Below are positions 27,137 to 35,816 of a stretch of DNA of 64,000 bases, piece after piece (position 1 is the stretch's first letter; every line of letters begins with the position of its first letter). Both the position numbers and the translations under genes were made by a program. The notes beneath the pieces are model-generated. The model was not told the DNA's origin, made no database searches, and was given only the letters and a program-made list of their open reading frames with translations. Source of the stretch: Streptomyces xiamenensis (GTDB lineage Bacteria; Actinomycetota; Actinomycetes; Streptomycetales; Streptomycetaceae); NCBI RefSeq assembly GCF_000993785.3, contig NZ_CP009922.3, forward strand, positions 1,240,001 to 1,304,000. Direction: 5' to 3'.

Positions 27137-28018
27137 ATGACGCAGCACAACGCTGCCCAGGCTCCGCGCGAGCCGCGCGAACCGGGACTGTACGGGGGCA
27201 GGAACAGCCGCCGTATCACCGTACGTGACATAGCGGCCGCGAAGCGACGCGGCGAGAAGTGGCCGATGCTCACCGCGTACGACGCGCTGACGGCCTCCGT
27301 GTTCGACGAGGCCGGCATCCCGGTGATGCTGGTCGGCGACTCCATGGGCAACACCCACCTCGGGTACGACTCCACGGTGCCCGTCACCCTCGACGAGATG
27401 ACCATGCTGTCGGCGGCCGTGGTGCGCGGCACCAAGCGCGCGCTGATCGTGGGCGACCTGCCGTTCGGCTCGTACCAGGAGGGCCCGGCGCAGGCGCTGC
27501 GCAGCGCCACCCGGCTGCTGAAGGAGGCCGGTGTCGGGGCGGTGAAGCTGGAGGGCGGTGAGCGCTCGGCCGATCAGATCCGGCTGCTGGTGGAGGCCGG
27601 CATCCCGGTGATGGCGCACGTGGGCCTCACCCCGCAGTCGGTGCTGGCCTTCGGCGGCCACCCGGTGCAGGGCCGCGGCGAGGAGGCGGCCCAGCAGCTG
27701 CTGCGCGACGCGAAGGCGGTCCAGGACGCCGGGGCGTTCGCGGTGGTGCTGGAGCTGGTGACGGCCGAGCTGTCGGCGGAGGTCACGCGGTCGCTGCACA
27801 TTCCGACGGTCGGCATCGGGGCGGGCGCCGAGTGCGACGCGCAGGTGCTGGTGTGGACGGACATGGCCGGGATGACGGACTGGCCCGGCGGCCGGATGCC
27901 GCGCTTCGTCAAGCAGTACGCGCAGCTGCGCGGGGCGCTCGGGGACGCCGCCAAGGCGTTCGCGGAGGATGTGGTGGCGGGCACCTACCCGGCGCCCGAG
28001 CACAGCTTCCGTTCCTGA
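27137..28018 (+). CDS. panB: 3-methyl-2-oxobutanoate hydroxymethyltransferase PanB
   Basis: 293 aa. Conserved PanB blocks are MLTAYDALTASVFDEAGIPVMLVGDSMG (Mg2+-binding Asp), PFGSYQ, VKLEGG, AHVGLTPQS and TVGIGAGAECDAQVLVWTDM. It transfers a one-carbon unit from methylene-tetrahydrofolate to 2-oxoisovalerate, the first committed step of pantothenate and CoA synthesis. The start follows ATGGAGC with 9-nt spacing. No other pan gene is adjacent, so it is probably monocistronic. Confidence 0.96.
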   Translation: MTQHNAAQAPREPREPGLYGGRNSRRITVRDIAAAKRRGEKWPMLTAYDALTASVFDEAGIPVMLVGDSMGNTHLGYDSTVPVTLDEMTMLSAAVVRGTKRALIVGDLPFGSYQEGPAQALRSATRLLKEAGVGAVKLEGGERSADQIRLLVEAGIPVMAHVGLTPQSVLAFGGHPVQGRGEEAAQQLLRDAKAVQDAGAFAVVLELVTAELSAEVTRSLHIPTVGIGAGAECDAQVLVWTDMAGMTDWPGGRMPRFVKQYAQLRGALGDAAKAFAEDVVAGTYPAPEHSFRS

Positions 28019-28105
28019 GCGTTCCCTGACCGGCCGATCGCCCGCGGCCGGGGGTGTCGTCACTCTGTCGGTGGTTTGTCGGTGGTCCCTGGCAGGCTGG
28101 GGCGC

Positions 28106-29125
28106 ATGACGCGAGAAAACACCCCCGGCCGCGGGCGGAACGCCGTCGAGGTCCGCGGCCTGGTCAAGCATTTCGGGGAGACCAGGGCCGTCGACGGCAT
28201 CGATCTCGACGTCCGCGAGGGCACGGTGATGGGCGTGCTCGGCCCCAACGGCGCGGGCAAGACCACGCTGGTGCGCTGCCTGTCCACCCTGCTGATACCG
28301 GACGCCGGCACGGCGGTCGTGGCGGGCTACGACGTGGTGCGCCAGGCGCGCCAGCTGCGCCGCACCATCGGGCTGACCGGCCAGTACGCCTCGGTGGACG
28401 AGAAGCTCTCCGGCTGGGAGAACCTGTACATGATCGGGCGGCTGCTCGATTTCTCCCGCGCCGATTCCCGCAAGCGGGCGGACGAGCTGCTGGAGCGGTT
28501 CTCCCTGACCGAGGCCGCCCGGCGGCCGGTCGGCAAGTACTCCGGCGGGATGCGGCGCCGGCTGGACCTGGCGGCGTCGATGATCGGCCACCCCCGCGTG
28601 CTCTACCTGGACGAGCCGACGACCGGCCTGGATCCCCGGACCCGCAACGAGGTGTGGGACGAGGTGAAGCGGATCGTCGCCGACGGCAACACGGTGCTGC
28701 TCACCACGCAGTACATGGAGGAGGCGGAGCAGCTGGCGAGCGAGCTGACGGTGGTGGACCACGGGAAGGTCATCGCCGAGGGCACGGTGCGCGAGCTGAA
28801 GGCGAAGGTCGGCGGGCGGACGCTGCTGGTGCGCCCGGTGGACCGGGCGCAGCTGCCGCTGATGGCGGCGGCGGTGACCGAGGCGGGCCTGGACGGCATC
28901 GCCGGGGCGGGTACCGACGCGGCGGGTGAGGCGCTGAGCGTGCCGATCATCAGCGACGAGCAGCTCACGGCCGTGGTCGGGCTGCTGGGGGCACGGGGCT
29001 TCGGGATAGCCGACATCAGCACCCATCTGCCCAGCCTGGACGAGGTGTTCCTGTCCATCACGGGCAAGCCGGCCACGACGGCGGACGAGGCGGACGAGAA
29101 GGAAGAAGAGGCGGCCACGGCATGA
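28106..29125 (+). CDS. DrrA-type ABC transporter ATP-binding protein
   Basis: 339 aa. Nucleotide-binding motifs are Walker A GPNGAGKTTL, Q-loop LTGQYASVDE, ABC signature YSGGMRRRL, Walker B RVLYLDEPTTGLDP and the switch His replaced by Gln (LLTTQYMEEAE), a feature of the DrrA daunorubicin-resistance subfamily. An acidic C-terminal tail (DEADEKEEEAATA) follows. It pairs with the next gene through an ATGA overlap. It probably exports a hydrophobic compound; no biosynthetic genes adjoin to suggest which. Confidence 0.93.
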   Translation: MTRENTPGRGRNAVEVRGLVKHFGETRAVDGIDLDVREGTVMGVLGPNGAGKTTLVRCLSTLLIPDAGTAVVAGYDVVRQARQLRRTIGLTGQYASVDEKLSGWENLYMIGRLLDFSRADSRKRADELLERFSLTEAARRPVGKYSGGMRRRLDLAASMIGHPRVLYLDEPTTGLDPRTRNEVWDEVKRIVADGNTVLLTTQYMEEAEQLASELTVVDHGKVIAEGTVRELKAKVGGRTLLVRPVDRAQLPLMAAAVTEAGLDGIAGAGTDAAGEALSVPIISDEQLTAVVGLLGARGFGIADISTHLPSLDEVFLSITGKPATTADEADEKEEEAATA

Positions 29126-29973
29126 GTGCGACGACGACACAGGCACGGCCGGAGCCGCGCCCGGAGCCGGTGCCCGCCGGGGAGCGGCAGTCGGACGACG
29201 GCCGGATCGGGGCGCGGGCGAATCTGCGGCACATCTCGGCGCTGATCCGGCGCAACGCGCTCCAGATCAAGCAGAACCCGGAATCGATGGCCGACGCGCT
29301 GCTGATGCCGATCGTGATGACCCTGCTGTTCGTGTACGTCTTCGGCGGGGCGATCGCCGGAGAGGCGGGCGGCTACCCCAACTGGATCGTGCCCGGGCTG
29401 ATGGCCATGATGGGCCTGAGCCTGGCGATGTCCGTGGGCACCGGGGTGCACGAGGACTTCAGCAAGGGCGTGATGGACCGGTTCCGGTCGATGCCGATAG
29501 CCCGTTCCTCGGTGCTGATCGCCAAGGTGATCGTGGAGCTCGGCCGGCTGCTGGTCACCATGGCGGTGCTGCTGGTGGTGGGCCTCGCGGTGGGTCTGGA
29601 GCTCAACGGCCGGTGGGTGGAGCTGCTGGCCGCGGTCGGTCTCGCGGCGCTGTTCGGGGCCTCGCTGACCTGGATCTTCATTCTGCTGGGGCTGACGATG
29701 CGCAGCGCCCAGGCGATTCAGGGGATGGCGTTCATGGTGATGATGCCGCTGCAGTTCGGTTCGTCGATCTTCGTACCCACGGAGACGATGCCGGGCTGGC
29801 TGCAGGCGTTCGCGAACGTCAATCCGCTCTCGCAGCTGGCGGAGGCGTCCCGGAACCTGATCAACGGTGCCGGTGACGTGGCCGGCCCGGCGGCATCGGT
29901 GGTGCTGTGGTCGGTGGCGATCACGCTGGTGACGGCGCCGCTGGCGATCTCGAAGTTCCGCAAGAAGGTGTAG
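29122..29973 (+). CDS. DrrB-type ABC-2 transporter permease
   Basis: 283 aa. A cytoplasmic N-terminus (~45 residues) is followed by six hydrophobic segments, including MADALLMPIVMTLLFVYVFGG, GLMAMMGLSLAMSVGTG and LLVTMAVLLVVGLAVGL. The EDFSKGVMDRFRSMPIAR stretch is the ABC-2 family signature preceding the second helix pair. It is the membrane partner of the upstream ATPase, translated from the ATGA overlap. Confidence 0.92.
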   Translation: MSATTTQARPEPRPEPVPAGERQSDDGRIGARANLRHISALIRRNALQIKQNPESMADALLMPIVMTLLFVYVFGGAIAGEAGGYPNWIVPGLMAMMGLSLAMSVGTGVHEDFSKGVMDRFRSMPIARSSVLIAKVIVELGRLLVTMAVLLVVGLAVGLELNGRWVELLAAVGLAALFGASLTWIFILLGLTMRSAQAIQGMAFMVMMPLQFGSSIFVPTETMPGWLQAFANVNPLSQLAEASRNLINGAGDVAGPAASVVLWSVAITLVTAPLAISKFRKKV

Positions 29974-29983
29974 GCGCCGGGCA

Positions 29984-30000
29984 CGGCCCGGGGAGGGCCG
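29984..30000. terminator. Possible short terminator hairpin after the ABC genes
   Basis: CGGCCC (29984-29989) and GGGCCG (29995-30000) form a 6-bp stem with a 5-nt loop between two convergent genes. Weak but well placed. Confidence 0.35.
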
Positions 30001-30013
30001 CCGCCGGCCGCGG

Positions 30014-30256
30014 TCAGCGGACGGTGGCGGCCCTCTTGTACGCGAACCAGGCGATGTTCGAGGACAGCCCGGCGATCAGCACCCAGACGATGCCCAGGAA
30101 ATTGGCCTGGGCGAAGGAGACCACCGCGGCGGCCACCGCGAGGACGCAGACGGCCAGGGCGTACAGGGCGAGCCGCCGTGAGGAGCGGGCGGCCGCGGGG
30201 TCGGGGCCGGGTGTGGTGGTGTCGGGCGCGGGGGTGCTGGAAGACATGCTCCCCAT
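30014..30256 (-). CDS. Small two-helix membrane protein
   Basis: 80 aa. A Ser/Thr/Pro-rich N-terminus is followed by two hydrophobic segments (LALYALAVCVLAVAAAVVSFA and FLGIVWVLIAGLSSNIAWFAY) and a basic end (KRAATVR). No family is recognised. An internal ATG at 30247 is an alternative start. It follows npdG by 14 bp on the same strand, so co-transcription is likely. Confidence 0.65.
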   Translation of the reverse strand: MGSMSSSTPAPDTTTPGPDPAAARSSRRLALYALAVCVLAVAAAVVSFAQANFLGIVWVLIAGLSSNIAWFAYKRAATVR

Positions 30257-30270
30257 TGTCCCCGAGCGGG

Positions 30271-30981
30271 TCAGATGTCGGTGAGCCGGACCCCGGCGTG
30301 TGCCTTGTAGCGGCGGTTGACGGAGATCAGGTTGGCGACGAGCGACTCCACCTGGTGGGCGTTGCGCAGCCGCCCGGCGAAAACGCCGCGCATGCCGGGG
30401 ATGCGGCCGGCCAGCGCCTGGACGATCTCGCAGTCGGCGCGGTCCTCGCCCAGCACCATGACGTCGGTCTCGATCTCGGTGATCGCGGGGTCCTGGAGCA
30501 GGACGGCGGACAGGTGGTGGAAGGCGGCGGTGACCCGGGACTCGGGCAGCAGGGCGGCGGCCTGCTGGGCGGCGCTGCCCTCCTCCGGGACGAGGGCGAA
30601 GGCGCCCCGCTTGTCGAAGCCCAGCGGGTTGACGCAGTCGACGACGAGCTTGCCGGCGAGTTCGGTGCGCAGCGCGGTGAGGGTCTTGGCGTGGCCCTCC
30701 CAGGGGACGGCGACGATGACGATGTCGCTCTCGCGGGAGCAGCCGGCGTTGTCGAGGCCGCGGATCCCGAGCCCCAGTTCACCGGCGGCCGTCTCGGCCC
30801 GTTCGGCGGCGCGCGAGCCGATGATCACCTGCTGTCCGGCGCGGGCCAGCCGGTAGGCGAGCCCTCTCCCCTGGTCGCCGGTTCCGCCGAGCACCCCGAC
30901 GACCAGACCGGAGACATCGGGCAGTTCCCAGGGGTCCTTGGGGGCGGGCTTGGGGGTGGCGGCGGCATCGTGAGAAGTCAT
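30271..30981 (-). CDS. npdG: F420-dependent NADP oxidoreductase
   Basis: 236 aa. The Rossmann motif is [20 protein letters not shown], followed by IGSR (phosphate-binding Arg for NADP) and [10 protein letters not shown], with [11 protein letters not shown] further on. This matches NADPH:F420 oxidoreductases (NpdG/Fno), which move hydride between NADP(H) and deazaflavin F420 and so support F420-dependent enzymes common in actinomycetes. A ~25-residue N-terminal extension is rich in Ala/Pro. Confidence 0.9.
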   Translation of the reverse strand: MTSHDAAATPKPAPKDPWELPDVSGLVVGVLGGTGDQGRGLAYRLARAGQQVIIGSRAAERAETAAGELGLGIRGLDNAGCSRESDIVIVAVPWEGHAKTLTALRTELAGKLVVDCVNPLGFDKRGAFALVPEEGSAAQQAAALLPESRVTAAFHHLSAVLLQDPAITEIETDVMVLGEDRADCEIVQALAGRIPGMRGVFAGRLRNAHQVESLVANLISVNRRYKAHAGVRLTDI

Positions 30982-31123
30982 GGGGCCGATCCTGCCACCC
31001 CGTCCCGGAGAACGAGCGGGGTGCCGGTCGGCAGGTCACCGATCCCGGGGCCGGGCGAGCGGCTCCCGATGGCGCCGCCCGTCCCGCCCGTCTCCGTCCT
31101 GTCCGGCGGGTCAGGCCGCCGGG

Positions 31124-31375
31124 TCAGGCCGGCGGGTCCTCCTCGTCCTTGAGCGGCTCGGGCTCGCGGTCGCGCCAGCGGGGGTCCTTGCGCCATTCCT
31201 CGTCCCGGGTGCGGGCCGTCTCGATCGCCCGGGCGGCCTCGCCCGGTGTGTCGTAGGGGCCAAGTCGGTCCTTGGCCGGGCATTCGGGGCCTTCTTCCAC
31301 CTTCTGGTGCTTGAGGCAGTAGTACCACTCGCCGGCCTTGCCGGTCGTGGTCCGTCGTCGGAAGAGCGCAGCCAT
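31124..31375 (-). CDS. Small SPOR-like hypothetical protein
   Basis: 83 aa: [20 protein letters not shown] begins it, then [21 protein letters not shown] and an acidic tail. The pattern WYYC...[15 protein letters not shown] recurs in actinomycete small proteins that are sometimes labelled SPOR-domain; I cannot confirm the domain. The two Cys and a His could bind metal. It is divergent from map, with only 33 bp between starts. Confidence 0.65.
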   Translation of the reverse strand: MAALFRRRTTTGKAGEWYYCLKHQKVEEGPECPAKDRLGPYDTPGEAARAIETARTRDEEWRKDPRWRDREPEPLKDEEDPPA

Positions 31376-31395
31376 ACCCCCATCCTGCCCGCCCG

Positions 31396-31401
31396 TAGAC
31401 T
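31396..31401 (+). promoter_or_regulatory. -10 element of a leaderless map promoter
   Basis: TAGACT (31396-31401) lies 7 nt before the map ATG at 31409, and no ribosome-binding site is present. This is the classic spacing of leaderless actinomycete genes. No good -35 is visible. Confidence 0.45.
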
Positions 31402-31408
31402 CGCTGGC

Positions 31409-32275
31409 ATGTCTGGCCAGTCTCTTCTTGTTCCCGGTACGGTCTCGCCGCAGCGGTCCGTCCCCTCCGTCATCCCCCGCCCCGAGTACGTGGGCAAGAA
31501 GGGGCCCACCCCGTACACGGGGCCCGAGGCGCAGGACGATGCCACGATCGAGCGGATGCGGCTGGCCGGGCGGCTCGCCGCGCAGGCCATGGCCGAGACC
31601 GCCGCGCACATCGCGGACGGGGTCACCACCGACAAGCTGGACGAGATCGCGCACACCTTCCTGTGCGACCACGGCGCCTACCCCTCGACCCTGGGCTACC
31701 GGGGCTTCCCCAAGTCGCTGTGCACCTCGGTCAACGAGGTCATCTGCCACGGCATCCCGGACAGCACCGTGCTGCGCGACGGCGATCTCGTGAACCTCGA
31801 CATCACCGCCTATGTGGGCGGCGTGCACGGTGACACCAACGCCACCTTCTTCGTGGGCGGCGAGGCGGCCGCGGACGAGGAGTCGCGGCTGCTGGTGGAG
31901 CGCACCCGGGAGGCCCTCAACCGGGCGATCAAGGCGGTGCGCCCCGGCCGGCAGATCAACGTCATCGGACGGGTGATCGAGTCGTACGCCAAGCGGTTCG
32001 GTTACGGCGTGGTGCGGGACTTCACCGGTCACGGCATCAACCGTTCCTTCCACTCCGGCCTGATCGTCCCGCACTACGACGACCAGAACGCCACGACGGT
32101 GATGCGGACCGGGATGACGTTCACCATCGAGCCGATGCTCAACCTCGGCACCCACGAGTGGGAGATGTGGGACGACCAGTGGACCGTGGTCACCAAGGAC
32201 CGCAAGCGCTCCGCCCAGTTCGAGCACACGCTGGTCGTCACCGAGGCCGGCGCGGAGGTGCTGACGCTTCCCTGA
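31409..32275 (+). CDS. map: Methionine aminopeptidase (type I)
   Basis: 288 aa. The metal-binding residues of MetAP sit in [21 protein letters not shown] (two Asp), [13 protein letters not shown] (His), MTFTIEPML (Glu) and FEHTLVVTE (Glu). A ~40-residue N-terminal extension ([21 protein letters not shown]) is typical of actinobacterial MapB forms that bind near the ribosome exit. It removes the initiator Met from nascent proteins. It appears to be translated from a leaderless mRNA. Confidence 0.95.
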   Translation: MSGQSLLVPGTVSPQRSVPSVIPRPEYVGKKGPTPYTGPEAQDDATIERMRLAGRLAAQAMAETAAHIADGVTTDKLDEIAHTFLCDHGAYPSTLGYRGFPKSLCTSVNEVICHGIPDSTVLRDGDLVNLDITAYVGGVHGDTNATFFVGGEAAADEESRLLVERTREALNRAIKAVRPGRQINVIGRVIESYAKRFGYGVVRDFTGHGINRSFHSGLIVPHYDDQNATTVMRTGMTFTIEPMLNLGTHEWEMWDDQWTVVTKDRKRSAQFEHTLVVTEAGAEVLTLP

Positions 32276-32311
32276 GGCCCGCATGTTTACCGACAACGTG
32301 TCGGCAAGAGC

Positions 32312-32341
32312 TTGACTTAGGTAAGCCTAAGTAGGGAGTAT
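32312..32341 (+). promoter_or_regulatory. Iron-box-like dyad overlapping the hmuO promoter
   Basis: ACTTAGG (32315-32321) and its complement CCTAAGT (32326-32332) flank TAAG, resembling the IdeR/DmdR1 iron box. It overlaps a -35-like TTGACT (32312-32317); GAGTAT (32336-32341) is a possible -10 at 18-bp spacing. Fe(II)-bound DmdR/IdeR here would repress heme oxygenase when iron is plentiful. Confidence 0.65.
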
Positions 32342-32393
32342 GGCGGGGCACGGCAGCATGCCGTGCCCCGCGCCATCGTCCCCGGAGGCCCCC

Positions 32394-33053
32394 TTGACCA
32401 CGCCGCTCGCCGTCACCCCGTTCTCCGCCCAGATCCGCGAGGCCTCCCACGAAGCGCACACCGAGGCGGAGAACTCCTCCTTCATGAGCGACATGCTCGG
32501 CGGGAAGCTCGGCGTCGCCGCCTACCGCCGCTACACCGAGCAGCTGTGGTTCGTGTACCGCGCCCTGGAGGCCAGGAGCGCCGACCTCGCCGCCGACCCG
32601 GTGGCCGGCCCGTTCATCCGGCCCGAGCTGTCGCGCACCGCCGCCCTCGAAGCCGACCTCGACCACCTGCACGAGGGCCCCGGCTGGCGCACCGTCATCA
32701 CCCCGCTGCCCGCCACCGAGACCTACGCCGCCCGCGTCACCGAGGTCGCCACCACCTGGCCGGCCGGCTACGTCGCCCACCACTACACCCGCTACCTGGG
32801 TGACCTCTCCGGCGGCCAGATCATCCGCGGCACCGCCGAGAAGACCTGGGGCTTCACCCGCAAGGGCCCCGGCGTCCACTTCTACGTCTTCGACGCCATC
32901 GGCAACCCCGCCGCCTTCAAGCGCGAGTACCGCCAGTCCCTGGACGACATCGCCGCCGACGGCCAGGAGCGGCTGCGCATCGTGGAGGAGTGCAAGCGGG
33001 CCTTCGCGCTCAACTCCTCCGTCTTCCAGGATCTGGCCACCGCCTGCCGTTAA
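32394..33053 (+). CDS. hmuO: Heme oxygenase HmuO
   Basis: 219 aa. TTG at 32394 is taken as the start because GGAGG lies 5-6 nt upstream and it aligns with the beginning of family members. The proximal heme ligand is His22 in EAHTEAENSSFMSDML, very close to the corresponding block of Corynebacterium diphtheriae HmuO. The distal helix reads RYLGDLSGGQIIRG with its conserved glycines. It opens heme to biliverdin, CO and Fe2+. An iron-box-like site upstream and the heme-uptake genes 3-10 kb away support a role in iron acquisition from heme. Confidence 0.93.
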   Translation: MTTPLAVTPFSAQIREASHEAHTEAENSSFMSDMLGGKLGVAAYRRYTEQLWFVYRALEARSADLAADPVAGPFIRPELSRTAALEADLDHLHEGPGWRTVITPLPATETYAARVTEVATTWPAGYVAHHYTRYLGDLSGGQIIRGTAEKTWGFTRKGPGVHFYVFDAIGNPAAFKREYRQSLDDIAADGQERLRIVEECKRAFALNSSVFQDLATACR

Positions 33054-33063
33054 CGTGAGGGGC

Positions 33064-34665
33064 ATGCCGCCCTTCAGCCCCCCACCGTCCTGGCTGGCCG
33101 ACGCCGTTCTCTACCAGATCTATCCGCAGAGCTACGCCGACTCCAACGGGGACGGCATCGGCGACTTCGCCGGCGTCACCGCCCATCTGGAACACCTGTC
33201 CTGGCTGGGCGTCAACACCGTCTGGCTCAACCCGTGCTTCGCCTCCCCCTTCCGGGACGCCGGCTACGACGTCAGCGACTATCTCTCCCCCGCCCCGCGC
33301 TACGGCACCGAAGAGGACCTGGCGCGTCTGGTGGACGAGGCGGGCCGGCTGGGCATCCGCGTGATGCTGGACCTGGTCGCCGGGCACACCTCCGACGAGC
33401 ACCCGTGGTTCACGGCCTCGGCACGGGACCCCGGCGACCACCGGTACATCTGGGCGGAGCCCGGCGCGGACGGCACGCTGCCGCCCCGCTTCGTCCGCTC
33501 CCCCGGCACCCGCCCCGGCGGCTATCTGCCGAACTTCTTCGAGAGCCAGCCCGCCCTCAACTTCGGTTACGCCCGCCAGGACGCGGCCGAGCCCTGGCGG
33601 CAGCCGGTGGACGCCGAGGGGCCGCGCGCCAACCGGGCCGCGCTGCGCGAGGTGATGGACCACTGGCTGCGGCTCGGCCTGGCCGGGTTCCGGGTGGACA
33701 TGGCGCACTCCCTCGTCAAGGACGATCCGGGCCTGGTGGAGACCTGCCGGCTGTGGGGCGAACTGCGCACCTGGCTGGACACCACCCACCGGCAGGCCGC
33801 GCTGCTCGCCGAGTGGGGCGACCCGCAGATGTCGGTGCCCGCCGGGTTCCACGCCGACTTCCTGCTCCAGTTCGGCGGTCCCTCCGACGGGCTGCCGATG
33901 CGTTCGCTGTGGAACAACGGCACCGGCACCGTCCACCAGCACTGGGAGCAGCGCGACAGCTGCTACTTCGACGCCGGGGCGCGTGGCAGCGCCGAGACGT
34001 TCGTCTCGGCGTGGCGCTCGGCCACCGCGCTCATCGGGGACAAGGGCTTCATCTCGCTGCCCACCGCCAACCACGACTTCTCCCGGCTGTGCTGCGGCCC
34101 GCGCACCGCCGAGCAGTTGCCGCCCGCCTTCGCCTTCCAGCTGACCTGGCCGACGCTGCCCGCCATCTACTACGGCGACGAGATCGGCATGCGCTACCTC
34201 CCCGGGCTGCCCGACCACGAGGGAAGCGTGCTGGAGGCCACGTACAACCGGGCCGGCTCCCGTACGCCCATGCAGTGGGACGCGACACCGGGCGCCGGGT
34301 TCTCCACCGCCCCCGCCGACCGGTTCTATCTGCCGCTGGACCCGGACCCGGACCGCCCCGACGTCGCCACGCAGCGCGCGGACGAGAACTCGCTGCTGCA
34401 CCTGGTGCGGCGACTGATCGCGCTGCGCGCCGGCACGCCCGAACTGGGCGGCCGGGGCTCGGTGGAGGTGCTCTCCACCGGCTATCCGCTGGTGTACGTG
34501 CGCGGCGGGCGCTACCTGGTGGCGGTCAACCCGGGGCTCGCGCCGGTCACCTTCCCGTACGGGACGGACGGAGGCACGCCGCGGCCGCTGGAGGTGAGCG
34601 GGGTGCGGATCAGGGACGGTGCGATCAGCGCGGACGGTTTCGGGTTCGGGATCTTCGCGCTGTAG
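33064..34665 (+). CDS. GH13 alpha-glucan-acting enzyme (cytoplasmic)
   Basis: 533 aa, no signal peptide, starting 10 bp after hmuO with GAGG overlapping the gap. GH13 motifs: AVLYQIYPQSYADSNGDGIGD, DLVAGHTSDEH, GFRVDMAHS (nucleophile Asp), LLAEWGDP (acid/base Glu) and TANHDFSRL (transition-state Asp). The region I variant LVAGHTS replaces the common VxNH pattern. It could be an alpha-glucosidase or trehalose-synthase-like enzyme; the exact reaction is not readable. Placement directly behind heme oxygenase is unexpected and may simply reflect readthrough. Confidence 0.83.
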   Translation: MPPFSPPPSWLADAVLYQIYPQSYADSNGDGIGDFAGVTAHLEHLSWLGVNTVWLNPCFASPFRDAGYDVSDYLSPAPRYGTEEDLARLVDEAGRLGIRVMLDLVAGHTSDEHPWFTASARDPGDHRYIWAEPGADGTLPPRFVRSPGTRPGGYLPNFFESQPALNFGYARQDAAEPWRQPVDAEGPRANRAALREVMDHWLRLGLAGFRVDMAHSLVKDDPGLVETCRLWGELRTWLDTTHRQAALLAEWGDPQMSVPAGFHADFLLQFGGPSDGLPMRSLWNNGTGTVHQHWEQRDSCYFDAGARGSAETFVSAWRSATALIGDKGFISLPTANHDFSRLCCGPRTAEQLPPAFAFQLTWPTLPAIYYGDEIGMRYLPGLPDHEGSVLEATYNRAGSRTPMQWDATPGAGFSTAPADRFYLPLDPDPDRPDVATQRADENSLLHLVRRLIALRAGTPELGGRGSVEVLSTGYPLVYVRGGRYLVAVNPGLAPVTFPYGTDGGTPRPLEVSGVRIRDGAISADGFGFGIFAL

Positions 34666-34687
34666 GACTCCCGGGCAACGGCCCTTC

Positions 34688-34716
34688 CGCTGGAGCCCAC
34701 TCCAGCGTGCAGACTC
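34688..34716 (+). promoter_or_regulatory. MerR-type operator/promoter of the aldo/keto reductase
   Basis: An 8-bp perfect dyad CGCTGGAG/CTCCAGCG (34688-34695, 34700-34707) around CCCA is followed by a -10-like CAGACT (34711-34716) and, 5 nt later, the ATG. A -35-like TTCCGC at 34685-34690 would give a stretched 20-bp spacer, the hallmark of MerR-family activated promoters. Start codon proximity suggests a leaderless mRNA. Confidence 0.45.
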
Positions 34717-34721
34717 CCCGC

Positions 34722-35726
34722 ATGACGACAACACAACGGGTACTGGGACGCTCCGGGATCGCTGTCAGCCCGCTCGGCTTCGGCTGCTGGGCGATCGGCG
34801 GCCCGTGGCAGGACACCGAGGGCCTGCCGCTGGGCTGGGGCGCGGTGGACGACGAGGAGTCGGTGCGGGCGGTACGGCGGGCGCTGGAGCTGGGTGTCAC
34901 CTTCTTCGACACCGCCGACTGCTACGGCACCGGGCACAGTGAGGAGGTGCTGGGCCGGGCGCTGAAGGGGCGCCGCGAGGAGGTGGTGCTCGCCTCCAAG
35001 TGGGGCAACGTCTTCGATCCGGCCACCGGCACCATGGCGCGGGATCCGGATGTCAGCCCCGGCTATGTGCGGCGTGCGCTGACCGCGAGCCTGCGCCGTC
35101 TGGGCACGGACCATCTGGACCTCTACCAGTTCCACATCGGCCACGCGCCGCCCGAGGTGGGCGAGGAACTGCGCGAGGTGTGCGAGGAGCTGGTGGCCGA
35201 GGGGCTGATCCGGGCGTACGGCTGGTCCACCGATTTCCCCGACCGGGCGAAGGTGTTCGCGGCCGGCGAGCACTGCGCGAGCGTGCAGCTGAACTGCAAC
35301 GTGCTGGAGGACGCGCCCGAACTGCTGGCGCTGTGCGAGGCGGAGGGGCTGGCGGCGATCAACCGTGGGCCGCTGGCGATGGGGGTGCTGACAGGGAAGT
35401 ACGACAGTGTCCCGGGCGGCGGCGCGAGCCTGAGCCCCGGGGACATCCGGGCCGAACCGCCGGCCTGGCTGAGGTACTTCAGGGACGGTCGGCTGGAGCC
35501 CGTATGGCGGGCGAAGTTCGAGGCGGTGCGTGACGTGCTCACCAGCGCAGGCCGTACCCCGGCGCAGGGCGCGCTGGCCTGGCTGTGGGCGCGCAGCCCG
35601 GCCGCGGTGCCGATCCCGGGCATCCGCACCGTGGCGCAGGCCGAACAGAACGCGGCGGCGATGGAGTTCGGGCCGTTGACGGCCGAGCAGCTGATGGACA
35701 TCGAGAGGCTGCTCGGCCGTCGCTGA
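34722..35726 (+). CDS. Aldo/keto reductase
   Basis: 334 aa. The AKR catalytic tetrad is visible: Asp in FFDTADCYG, Tyr in the same segment, Lys in VVLASKWG and His in LYQFHIGH. NADP-contact segments appear near the C-terminus (PIPGIRTVAQAEQNAAA). It is a soluble NADPH-dependent reductase of unknown carbonyl substrate. The dyad upstream suggests control by a MerR-type regulator encoded elsewhere. A 13-bp hairpin follows the stop by ~30 bp. Confidence 0.92.
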   Translation: MTTTQRVLGRSGIAVSPLGFGCWAIGGPWQDTEGLPLGWGAVDDEESVRAVRRALELGVTFFDTADCYGTGHSEEVLGRALKGRREEVVLASKWGNVFDPATGTMARDPDVSPGYVRRALTASLRRLGTDHLDLYQFHIGHAPPEVGEELREVCEELVAEGLIRAYGWSTDFPDRAKVFAAGEHCASVQLNCNVLEDAPELLALCEAEGLAAINRGPLAMGVLTGKYDSVPGGGASLSPGDIRAEPPAWLRYFRDGRLEPVWRAKFEAVRDVLTSAGRTPAQGALAWLWARSPAAVPIPGIRTVAQAEQNAAAMEFGPLTAEQLMDIERLLGRR

Positions 35727-35758
35727 CCGGCCGGGGCCATGACGGCCGGTGGGGAGGC

Positions 35759-35795
35759 GCGTGCCCGCCGGCCGGGCGTTGACCGGCGGGCACGC
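35759..35795. terminator. Bidirectional terminator between the AKR and HtaA genes
   Basis: Perfect 13-bp arms GCGTGCCCGCCGG (35759-35771) and complement (35783-35795) with an 11-nt loop, between two convergent genes. Confidence 0.85.
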
Positions 35796-35816
35796 TGTCT
35801 GTCGCGGGCTGGACCG

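Noticed and set aside
28073..28105. GTCGGTGGT direct repeat before the ABC ATPase as an operator
   Set aside because: Two short GC-rich copies without dyad symmetry or a clear promoter; chance is likely at this base composition.
32290..32304. CCGACA-ACG-TGTCGG dyad after map as a terminator
   Set aside because: Only 6 bp with a 3-nt loop and no further stem; too weak to assign, and equally likely part of the hmuO control region.
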